This document shows positions 1 to 10,600 of a stretch of 64,000 nucleotides of DNA, piece after piece. The notes beneath the pieces are model-generated. The model had not been told where the DNA came from. It worked only from the letters and a program-made list of their open reading frames with translations, and searched no databases. The stretch comes from Globodera rostochiensis (lineage: Eukaryota; Nematoda; Chromadorea; Rhabditida; Heteroderidae), in contig JAEVLN010000019.1 of assembly GCA_018350325.1 (NCBI GenBank), forward strand, positions 558,001-622,000, read 5' to 3'. Numbering within the stretch: position 1 is the stretch's first letter; each line of letters opens with the position of its first letter. The translations under genes were made by a program, and so were the position numbers.

Positions 1-2775
1 TTGACGCGAATTTTTATCTGAAAATTAATTTTTGAATTTTAATTACATTAAATTACTTCAATGGACGCATTCCTCGACGGTTCTCCGCCGTCCGTGGCCA
101 AAACGTTGAAAATGAACTCGGCCCGAGATTCTCGGTCCAACTAAATTTATAAATTTTGGGATTTTTTTTCAAAACGAATTGCCTTTTCCGTCGTTTTGAA
201 TGCCCCGGTGATCGGGTCCAATTCAAAGGGCAGCGGCGGCGGCGGCACTTTCCCTTTGTTCTCCTCCAAAACAGCGGCAATTCGATAACGAATTTCGCCA
301 TTTTGGCCGCTGTCCCCGTCGACCGCCAATAAGCGACCCTTAAAACAAATAATAATAATAATATTAAATAAAAATAAAAAACAAATAATAATAATATTAA
401 ATAAAATAACATTTTAATTTTTAATTTGATTTTTTACAATTTCTCGCCCAATCGGAGCGTTTTCGTCCACAAATAATTCCAATCGGTCACCGCCCGTCGT
501 GCCGATGCCAATAAATGCTAAAATCAAAACCAAAATAATCAAAATAATTTAATTCATAATTAGAATTGGAAAATTTGCGGCATTTTTTACCCGGCGAATG
601 GTCGTTGACGTCAATAATTGTGACGGAGCATTGCAACGTCGAAAAAAGGGACGGTTGGCCCCCGTCTTTTGCTCTGATCAGCTAAAGGGGCGGCGTGCTT
701 TTTCATTTAATTTTCAAAATTTGGCAATTTTAAATTCTTCAAATGGACCAAAGTCAGCGGCGACTGTTTTGGCGTCGCGCGGTGTCGAAGGGTCACTTGG
801 CCGCTTTCGTAGTCAATTGAGAACAGCGGCGCTGACATTGTCACAATGCTGTAATGGACTTTTCCTAAAAAGCAATTTTATTTTATTTAAATTAAATTAA
901 ATTAAACGATTTAAAGTGACCATTTGCACCCGAATCGGCGTCGCGAGCCCGCGGGTGGAGAATCGCGGACGGCACGGGCGCATCTTCTGAAACATTCGCC
1001 TCACATGCCGTCCCATTCAACTCAAACAGCGGCGCATTGTCGTTCACATCCAACACGGAAATTTCCAAATTCGCACTGAAAAATTGTTTATTTTTGAACA
1101 TTTCTAAAAGGGTTGGCCCCGCCGGTCATGGCCGGTTTTAAACCGCGGGTCCGCGACCCCCCGGGGGTTCGGTTTCTTCAATTTCGGTTAAGCGACCGTA
1201 GACCAACCCTAATTGCTAACCTCGAGCGCATCGGCGGCTGACCCGCGTCTGTGGCTATTGCCTGAAGCAATTGAAGGGGCGGCAAACTTTCATGGTCAAG
1301 TTGGGCAGCAGTCTGAACAACGCCCGACTTGGAATTGATGCTAAAATTTTAATTTAATTTTTGTATTAATTAAAATGAATGAATGTGCCTGAATAGGTGA
1401 GCCAATTCTGGCCCATCTTTTACGTTCTTCAGCGAATAGGACACTTCCCCGTTGGCGCCATCGTCAAAATCGCGGGCAAAAACACTCAAAACGGTTGTGC
1501 CAATCTGAAAGCATTGGACAAACATTAAAATATTATTTAAATAAAATTATTTGACCGGTGCGTCCTCCCGAATTTCGGCAACATAAGTGGCTTTTTCAAA
1601 TGAGGGCGCGTTGTCTTGGACATCGAGCACTTCGACGATGGCCGAAACGGTGGCCGATTGGGAAGGGTCCAATCGCTCAAAAGCGACAACCTTCCAAGAA
1701 CAAACATTTGCATAAGCATCAAACAAAGCAAGTCTTGATCACTCTTGATCAGTCTTTTAGTCTTGATCAGTCTTGATCACTCTTTATCAGTCTTGATCAG
1801 TCTTGATCACTCTTTATCAGTCTTGATCAGTCTTGATCACCTCACCTTCAACACGTGTCTTTGCTGCGTTTCGCGGTCCAATGCCTTCACGAGTCTGACC
1901 TCGCCACTGACCGTGTCCAGCGAGAACAAATTTGCAGAACTTTAAAATGAATTTTTATTTCAAAAATTTAATTTTTAAAAAATAAATTTAAAACCGCGAA
2001 TCTTCGGGGACACCGAACGCGTAGTAAAGTGGCTGATCAGCTTCGTTGTGGGCTTGTACTTGCACAATCACAGACCGAACAGGCGCATTCTCGGGAAGTC
2101 TTTAAATTGAATTAGGAAAAAAACTTTTTTATTTTAGCAAAAATTAAATATCAAAACGCACTCGACGACGTATTTGTCTTCTTTGAAATGAATGCGCGAG
2201 TTTCGGGGGTTTCTGCGACGAAGCCATCGCTTTGCCAACGAACGCAATTTCTGCTGTTCCCTAATTGCCAACTTAAAAAGTGTGCCAATTTAGGGACAAA
2301 ATAAATAAGCAACTTTTTCTTACGCTAATTTTCATTTTGGCATTCCGCCACATTTGGGCATCGGAACAACGCACTTCCACCGCAACAGTCCAATAATCAT
2401 TTTGAGTTCGGCGGGCACAATGCCTTTGTTCGGCAAAAACAATGCCCGAGAACGGGTCAAGAGAGACTTGACGAGACCGGAGTTGGGGAAGAGGGCATTC
2501 TTAAACGGCACTAAAGTTTAGAATTAAAAAATGCCAAAATTGTGACCTTCCGGCCATTTGAACAGCGCCGTCCCCGGCCGGACACATCGGCCGCCGTTGG
2601 CCAAAAGTGGCCGGTGATGGAGCGAAGCGATTGGTGAACGGCCGTCTGCTGAAGAAGGTAAACAAAATGCGCAATTTTTGTCGCCGTCGTTGTCGTCGGA
2701 GGACACTTTTGTGGGCCAAGAGACCAAAATGTTGAAGAGAAGGCACGAGAAAAGGTAAAGTAATGCCGTCGACAT
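1..2775 (-). CDS. Cadherin-family adhesion protein, 5' part (runs off left edge)
   Basis: Calcium-dependent cell-adhesion receptor. The reading frame starts at 2775 with a hydrophobic signal peptide (MSTALLYLFSCLLFNILVSW) and continues leftwards through at least ten exons with short introns. Cadherin-repeat signatures are plain: SLDPFSGIVF (about 2450), DVQDNAPSFE (about 1610), ARDFDDGANGEVSY (about 1450), DVNDNAPLFE (about 1040), ARDADSGANG (about 930), DVNDHSP (about 600), FVDENAPIG (about 465), DGDSGQNGEIRY (about 300) and ATDGGEPSR (about 75). The Asp-rich motifs are the Ca2+-binding linkers between extracellular repeats. No transmembrane segment or stop is reached, so the C-terminal part lies outside the window and the subfamily (Fat, dachsous, flamingo or nematode-specific) cannot be set. 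The family call is firm; individual exon ends are approximate. Confidence 0.9.
1109..1210. repeat. Short terminal-inverted-repeat element in cadherin intron
   Basis: The intron segment begins AGGGTTGG and ends CCAACCCT, an 8-bp perfect inverted repeat. It is GC-rich inside (GGCCGGTT, CGCGGG words) within an otherwise AT-rich intron. It resembles the elements at 5811-6078 and 7896-8114, whose ends also read AACCCTAA. Confidence 0.45.
1728..1845. repeat. 30-bp tandem repeat (TCTTGATCA words)
   Basis: About three copies of a 30-bp unit made of TCTTGATCAC and TCTTTATCAG words, with flanking partial copies. It lies in a cadherin intron on the minus strand. Confidence 0.8.
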
Positions 2776-4199
2776 TTTCTGATGGGTTTAATGGACAGCT
2801 TTTTACATTAAGCTAATCAATTTGTGCTTCATTGACGGGCCTATTCAAAAACAAAATATTTCCGGGGCTTTCTGTCCCGCCGATTAGTCTCGAGTCTCGA
2901 CAAGATTCCGTCTAATGCCCAACAAATATGGCATAAATAAAGACAATGGACAATTAACAGGGAGTACAATGCGCGGTTGGGGGATTAATTTGGGGACTGC
3001 GGAAGATTGATGGATGTCGGTGGGTGTAGGCTTAGGCTTAGGCTTATTTGAGTGAAGGGGGGGGGGGCAGGTGCCGCCCGGTGGCGACGATGCATTTGGA
3101 TTTTGTTGAATTGGGTAGGACGACGGATTCACAATTGCAACTCTTTCCCCTCTATTCGTCTCATGCAAAATCCCCCCGGGGGTGGGCGACCTTTCCCATT
3201 CATTTGAATGGACGCGGAAACCCCGCGGGTGATGTTGTGGACGAGCCGGCGCAGCAAGCAGAATGGACAAGGGCAGGGCTAATGAGCGGCGGAAGGGGCG
3301 GAGTCTTCGGACGGCAGGCAAAACCCTCGGGGGAAGAGAAGGCAGCGGCCGGAGGGGGGGGGGGGGGGGGGGGAGGGCTTGGCCAAGATGGCCGGCCACC
3401 GGACAGCAAAGAAAAAAACATTTAAAAATAATTCAAAAAAAGATTTTCTTCAATTCATGAATTTATTATTGCATTACTTACGAAGAAGCCTAAAACAAAG
3501 CGGCACAATATTTAAAATAGCATAATAGGGGCGGGGCCGGGCCATGTTCTAAACTTACAAATTTAAATGGCAAAAAGCTTAAATATTATAAGTGGAATTG
3601 ATTGGGGATTAAATTGAGAGATTAAGCTGCTTCACTTTCTCTCTGTTCACCAATTGCGATGGGATATTTTATACAATTTCCAAACGATAAGCCAATGTGG
3701 CCCCTCCGGCGTTGTGCTCGGTCAGAGCACTCCGTCCGCCGTCCATTACTTCGCTCGGAGTAATAATGGCCAACGAAATGGCGGAGTCAATGGCCAAGAG
3801 GGCTCGGCGCGTAATTAAACCCGACGACGGACGGACGACGAGGGAATGGCACCGGCACAATGACTCACTCGCCCACGGAGAAGAAAGGGCGCAAAAACAA
3901 AATTCAAAAAAATTCACATATTTTTATTTAAAACTATTAATCTTTGATCCTCTATTTTTAAATTTAAAAAAATATTTTTTTATATAGTTTATGACGCAGT
4001 TGCTGACTTCTGAATTATGTGCATATTATATGCAATGACATAAGCTGAAGCTGAAGATTAAGCTACGTGAATTAATTTTAATCGATTTATGGTTTTTATT
4101 GGGCAATATTTGAAATTATTTTATGTTTTATTCAATATTATTTATTATGCTTTTGTTTAACCAACATTTATTCAAATAGGTAAACGCATTAAAAACAAA
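2776..4199. other. Intergenic region with G tract, no convincing gene
   Basis: The segment between the cadherin start and the next secreted gene. It holds a long G homopolymer at about 3353-3374. Open frames across 2884-3425 on both strands are proline/glycine-rich composition effects. An 82-residue minus frame at 3669-3917 has no recognisable domain and no clean gene structure. The promoter of the cadherin should lie just right of 2775, but no clear TATA box was picked out. Confidence 0.5.
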
Positions 4200-6944
4200 A
4201 TGAACATTAATTTGGCAACTATTTTTTGTGTCATTTTTATTTTCTCGACATTTATTGAACATTCCCGTGGAGGAAAAGGCAAAAAAGTAGCAAAACAAAA
4301 TGCCGCCAAAAGTGATCAGTCGGATGGCATTTCGGACATTGCAACAATTGACAAAAATAGGCAATGTCCAGAAAAAGGCGATTTGGCCAAAAACTCAGAA
4401 AGTAAAAACATTTTGTTAAATTTTTATTCGTTAAAATTAATAATAAAAATTGTGAAACTTTTAGCTGATCCGGATAGCGTCCAATTTGTGGCGGATTTCA
4501 AAGAGTTTTTGAGTCTCAATGCGAGTGGATCACTTTCTGCAGACTTTACGAATACATTTCGAATAAATTCGTTAATTTGGCATTTTACACAAAAAATTGG
4601 CGATCTGTTAAATGCCGATGTTAGCAAATTCAATGGAAATTCTGTCAACGAATTTGCGGCTAAAATGACAAATTTTCGGATGAAATGGGAAGAGATAAAG
4701 GGCTTTCAGAAGGCGGAAGACTTTGCTTTTGTAATTTGCATACTGTACCAATTCGCTTCAATACTTATCCGTGAAACGATTTCTTTTGCGAAACAAATGC
4801 CTGAATGGAACAAATGCATTCGGGAGAGTCGGCTGAACGATCTGATTACGGTAGGTGGCTTACAAAAGTACAAAAGTACAGTAGGCTTGTCGGAACAAAC
4901 GGTATCCATCCCTTTCAGACAAACGAAGTGAGTTGCGAACGCAGCGAAGCGGAAATTATTTACTCAGATTTGATGAGCAGTGAAAAAATTAGCATTATTT
5001 ACGGACAAAATTTGGCAAATTTGTTGGAATTGAGCCAAAACTTTCGGCACTATTTTTGTCACGATGTGAAGGACATGGGCCAGATGAAGTTGGAGCTGAA
5101 CAAACTGATCGACCCCGAAGAAATGAACATTTTGGAGAACAATTTTCCGGAGATAATGCGCATCGGCAAGTGTTTTATGTTGTTGTAATAAACGGAATTA
5201 TACCAAATTCAAGACCTGACATTGACTCCTACACTTTTTATTCGTTGCGAAACTTTGTTGATCAACCGCAGCAGCAGCGAGCAGTACCGGGAGACGCTTA
5301 TGAACTGGACGGTGGGTCAATTGATCGGAGAGATGATCGCCACCGCTGAATTGTGCCAGAAAAAGGTGCACAAACTGAACCTTAGCGCCTCCACATTGGA
5401 GGCCCTTGCCGGCAGAATACGGTTACTGTACAAGTCGGCCTACCGTAACCTGCAATCGGAGGAGCATTTGTGCGCTCTGATCAAACTTCAGCAATTCGTC
5501 AACTCGATCAGCTCCAAAAATATATACAAAATAAATGAAAAATTGGTGAAACGGTGGCAAGGGTTGGAGGAGTGTGCGATGGCCGACGAACGGCAGAGGA
5601 CTGTCGCCCAATTCCGACAGAGCGACACACATGCCGACATGTTCGAGCAGTCTTTGCAGAAAGTGTTTCGGTACATGCCAGATCGGTTCCGCATCACTCT
5701 GAGGTTGCCCGGATCAAAAACTCGTTTGGCAAAACTGATGGGGACGAGGAAGCGATTCGAGAAACTGATCGGAGACGAGGGACTGCTGAAGAACGTCTTC
5801 ACGAGGGATTGTAAGTTGGGTTCCTTCCCGACTCCGAAACCCCGACCCCGAGCCCAAAAAAAGGGTCGTCCCCGACCCCAACATTGCCTACCCCGGCCAA
5901 CCCCGACCGAGGGGTCGGGGAGGAACCCTAATTGTAAGGGAATAAATGCTCTACACGACGGATTGTAAGTTGGGTTCCTCCCCGACCCCCGACCCCCGAC
6001 TTTTTCGCCCCGAGGGGTCGGGGAAAAACCCAAATTGTAAGGGAATAAAAGCATCTTTTAAAAGTAAAAAACATTTTAGTGTTTGTGGACGACAGCCGTC
6101 TCTGGGCCCATTATAAGCTGACTTTTCAAGAAGAAAAATATAATGATGCGCTTTGGTTGAAATGTTGCAAAATTGGCACTGATCTGATCGTTTTTATGCG
6201 ATGGGTGAAACGGAAGTTGGACAAAATCGATCGGCCGGCACTTTGGGACAAAATGCGCGATTTTGTGGAGGACGAACTGTACGACCCGATGTTCGATAAG
6301 GACGAGGAGGAAATGGACAAATTCGAAAAAATTTTGGCGGAAATATTTGCGAGAACAAAAATTTTTATTTCAAACTTTGGGGAAAAAAATGTGAAAATGT
6401 TTTTCAAAAAATGGAAAGAAACGGTGGTGGACGAGGCGCTGAAGGGCCAAGAAACGGATAAAAATGCGAAAGAACATTTGGAATGGGTCGAGAAGATGCA
6501 CCAAAAAGAGTTCAAGGCGTTGTTGGACAACGAATTTATGGCCGATTTTGGGCAAAGTGCGTTAAAGTTAAATGAATAAAAATTATAAAAATATATTTTA
6601 TTTCATTCAATTTAGTGATTGTGCTGTCCCAAAATAACAAAACAATAAAAAAAAATATGCAAATATTTTTTACTGAAAAAACCATCGGCGTTTTGTGCAA
6701 GGAAATTATGGCAGGCCCTTTTTTTGTTGGTGAAAGTTCAAAAATGGCGGCCGGAGAAGTCGAAGAAGGAGCAGAAACAACGGGAGATGAACACCAACAA
6801 CAACAGCGGAAATTAACAGAAAATACGACGGAAATAGAAAAGCATTTGAAGCAAATGTTGTGGAAAGGCGCCAAAGCGTCGGGGGATTCCCAAAATAACA
6901 ATTCAAATTCGCTGACGAATTTAACGCAAAACGTAAAGATTTAA
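4200..6944 (+). CDS. Predicted secreted all-helical protein, module copy A
   Basis: Family not recognised. It starts with a signal peptide (MNINLATIFCVIFIFSTF), followed by a lysine-rich linker. The coding exons are about 4200-4400, 4467-4849, 4919-5165, 5214-5810, 6079-6548 and 6616-6931 or to the stop at 6944. They encode helical, charged sequence with few cysteines. Marker stretches are KMTNFRMKWEEIKGF, MKLELNKLIDPEE, GQLIGEMIATAELCQKKV and FMRWVKRKLDKID. The intron at 5166-5213 appears to begin GC (GCAAGT) rather than GT; the downstream paralogue has a normal GT intron at the same codon and phase. The last exon is Gln-rich; without that splice the protein would stop at 6579 after ALKLNE. 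Exons align one-for-one with copy B at 7659-10515, so this is a tandem duplicate. Location outside the cell is inferred from the signal peptide only. Confidence 0.7.
5811..6078. repeat. Intron made of two copies of a hairpin element carrying GTAAGT
   Basis: The whole intron of copy A consists of two related units (5811-5964 and 5965-6078). Each starts GTAAGTTGGGTTCC and ends near AACCCTAATTGTAAGGGAATAAA. Inside are complementary CCCGACCCC and GGGGTCGGGG runs that would fold back. The first unit's GTAAGT is the splice donor in use; the second unit repeats the donor sequence and the preceding GGATT. Confidence 0.6.
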
Positions 6945-7139
6945 TTTAAATTGTTTTTAAAGCATTTAAATTTAATTATTTTATTGGGGGCATTTGCCTC
7001 CAATTTGTTTCAAAACAAAAACATTTTCCCATTTTAATGACAGCATTTTGCGTGTCCATCGACGGAGGAGGACTTTCAGGAAGAGCAAAGTCCTCTTTAT
7101 GGCAGTTTAAAGGGTCGGCCGTTGAATTTTATTAATTTA

Positions 7140-7590
7140 AAATAAATTATTTAAAGTTCAATTTTATTAATTTAGAATAAATTAATTAAAGTTTAAAATG
7201 TTTTTATTAATTTAGAATAAATTAATTAAAGTTTAAAATGTTTTTTATTAATTTAGAATAAATAAATTAGTTCAAAATGTTTTTATATTTAGAATAAATT
7301 AATTAAAGTTTAAAATGTTTTTAGAATTTAGAATAAATAAATTAAAGTTCAATTTTATTAATTATGAATAAAATTAAAGTTCAAAATGTTTTTATTAATT
7401 TAGAATAAATTAATTAAAGTTTAAAATGTTTTTATTAATTTAGAATAAATTAATTAAAGTTTAAAATGTTTTTATTAATTTAGAATAAATAAATTAAAGT
7501 TCAAAATGTTTTTATTAATTTAGAATAAATAAATTAAAGTTCAAAATGTTTTTATTAATTTAGAATAAATTAATTAAAGTTCAAAATGAT
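7140..7590. repeat. AT-rich 40-bp tandem array
   Basis: About ten imperfect copies of a 40-bp unit around TTAGAATAAATTAATTAAAG, TTCAAAATG and TTTTTATTAA. It lies between module copies A and B and holds no coding frame. Confidence 0.85.
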
Positions 7591-7658
7591 TATCATTATT
7601 AAAAGTGGCAGTATGACGGGGTTTGTCGAAAAAACTTTAATTTGCCATAAAAACAGAA

Positions 7659-10600
7659 ATGGGCCAATCGCTGTTGACCACTTATTTGGCGTTTCTGTCG
7701 GATACGTCTCGCATGGATGTTTATTCGATTGGGGGAAAGGGACTCAACGTTTTAGTGATCGAACTGCAGGGGGTAAGTGTAAGTGCCATTGTCGCATTCG
7801 GCTTTTTCTCTATCCGCAAATGAATATTATTACTAAATAATATTTATGGTAATAGCGGGAGGTTTTTGTCACATTTTCCGATCACAAAAATGAACTTGGG
7901 TTCCTCCCCGACCCCTCGGGGTTGGCCATGTCGGTGGTCGGTAGAGCTGCACGAGAGTCTCGGTATCGAGTTTCGACTCAAGAAAAGTCTCGAGTTTTTT
8001 GGGATCGGTCTTGGTATCGAGTCTCGGGGTCAAGTCTCGGGTCTCGGTATCGAGTCTCGAGTATCGGGGAATTTTGGGTCTCGTGCAGCACTAGTGGTCG
8101 TAGAGGAACCCTAATATGAACTGATTGATCACTGTCTGAACCCCGCAGGTTCTGTGGTGGTTGCTGTCTCTATGCGAACGTTTGATGGCGATTGCCAGTG
8201 CATTGGCAGTGGCACCGACGGCTTTGGTCGACGTCCGTGCGGAGGCGTCGGTGTTGAGCCAGCAATGGAATGAACTGCTTGAAGTTGTGGACGGTCTGTC
8301 CCTGGCCGAGCAGAAGGTCTTTTTTTTGCACAAATTTGCCCGTTTTTTATGCCGCAACAAAACGATGTGGGACAACAGCGTCGAATGGACGGAACGGCTC
8401 AGCAACGATCCAATGCTGAACATCCTTTTCGAGGTGTTTTCAACTTTTTTTTTTTTGTTTTTTGCTATTTTCAAATTAAAAATGGGACATTAAAAATATA
8501 GAAAATATTTCGGAAAGCGACAATTACCGTCAACATTTTAACAATGCCTTGTATTTTTTGTAGGAAAATGAGACGGAATTGTCCGACGATAAATGGACAG
8601 TGCCCAAATATGAAAAAACGGAAAATGTTCAAATTTTTGTGTCGCTGACGGCGGACGGAAACAGTCAAATTATCAATTTTTTTTGCATTAGCGAAATGAT
8701 TGAAAGATTTAAAGCATTCCGTTGGTTCTTTTGCAATATGAACGAAACCCAATTGGAGAGCAGTAAAATGAAGTTGGGCATTCTCGTTGGAGAGGAGGAG
8801 CTGGTGACGCTCGAGGATTTGTACCCGGAAGTGCTACAAATCGGTCAGATTTCGGCACATTAGCAAATTTGATCAGCAGCTTTTGTCCTGACATTGGGCC
8901 AACTTGATCTAAGATAAATTAGCCGCGACTTACCTAACCGGGCCAAGACAGATCATCTGCTGCCCAGAGAGCATCAATCATTGAAACCCGACAAGTTGAA
9001 TTCGTTCAGATGTGCCCACTCCGTTGGTCCAGTCCATCCTTTATAAGGCGCATTTCCGTGTTCCAAGCAACTCATACTCTATGCGTACCGGCGCCCGTCT
9101 GATCCTTCCGCTGCTCCTCCGCCGTGCCCGCGAATGTTGCAACGCCATGCCCAAATTGGTCGACCGCAACATTTCCGAGGCGTTCAACGACAAATTTCGC
9201 CCCGTCCAATTGACCGCTTTTTTGGCGCTTCGCAAAGGAACGGAAAAGCCATTGTTGGCCGCCGTTTGTTTGCTGCAGAAATTCACTAAATACATGCAAA
9301 AGTCGGTGGATTTGTACCGATTGGACGGCGGGGCGATCCGCGCGAAAGCAATTCGAAATTGGACGGACGAAAAGTGCGAAAGCGACGCGGAAGAGCAGCG
9401 GAGGGCTTACCAGGTGCAGGGTGGCACGAAATTAGCCTAATCAACCTTAATGATTTTGAGTCGATTGAGAGTCTCGAGTCTAGAAAACGTATCGGAACTT
9501 TTTTTTTGTTCAAAATATTTATTTCGATTTTACGAATTTGACAATTAAATCTTAGTAAACATCGGCTGCCAATGTTTCATTAACACTCCCTAATTGCAGC
9601 AACAAATTGTCGACCTAAACAATTACCTTTGTGAAGATTTGAATAAAATCATTCAGAGAAATGTTGGAGGATTTTATAAATTTATGAGGAACACTCGCGG
9701 CGCTCGAAGTCGGGCCGCCAAATTTCTTACGGGCAAATACAAAAATTTGTTGGAAGAATTGCGTTCTGAGCTGACAGATCCGCAGGGTAAGCGATTAGCC
9801 AATAATTAATTAATTAAATGCTTTTTGATTTTTGATTTCCCGCAAATTTCAGTGTTCGATGATTTGCATTTGAAGAGGGATTATTTGAAGGCCATTTTTG
9901 GCGTTGACACAATTGGCCAAGTTGTGGGCAATCTGTCCGCTCAGATCAGTGTTTGGGTTCGTTGGATGGATTCTGAACTTTCAGAGAAACAGAACTCGCA
10001 CCGGACGATCGGGCTGAAGAAGGTTGATGAGCACGTGTGGAGCAAGACCAGGCCTGACTTTGAAGTGGGTGATCTGGATCACCCGAATTTTATTTGGCGA
10101 TCAGAGAGTTCCAACAGCATTCCAAACTGATCGTTGGCATTTCCCTTTTTTGAGGACATGTACGACGAGTTGGCGGACAGAAATTTGTACGAGTTGGAGC
10201 AGCAAGGCTATTTGCTGTGGGAACTGTTCCCGAGAAGCAAGGAATTTCTTGACGAGAAGCGAACAGAGCGCAATTGGGACAAATTGGGCATTCGTCCGTC
10301 AATGGACAGAGGCGGCAGAAAACAGACGGCCATGGACCGAGAGCACTGTCTGATGGCCGAGTGGGCCCAAATGATGGGGGAAGTGCGCCGGAAGGGTGCC
10401 GAAATGCGACTGCCGGAGGAGGAGACGGAGCAGGAACGGTGGATGAAGCGGCGACATTGGCACACTCTGATCACTTTGTTTGCCGATGGGAACTTCCGAC
10501 AACGCCTCATCAGTGGTAAACGAAAGTGGGCATTCAATTTGAACAAAGCCTAAGGGCATTCAATTTGAACAAAGCCTAAGGGAATTAAATTTGAACAAAG

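Noticed and set aside
2884..3425. Pro/Gly-rich frames of 125-171 residues on both strands
   Set aside because: Composition of a GC-rich, G-tract region; no splice sites, start context or domain.
10128..10130. In-frame TGA suggesting module B is a pseudogene
   Set aside because: A GTGGGT donor at 10063 and TTTTGAG acceptor at 10158 remove it and keep phase (PDFE-DMYDELADRN), so an intron explains it.
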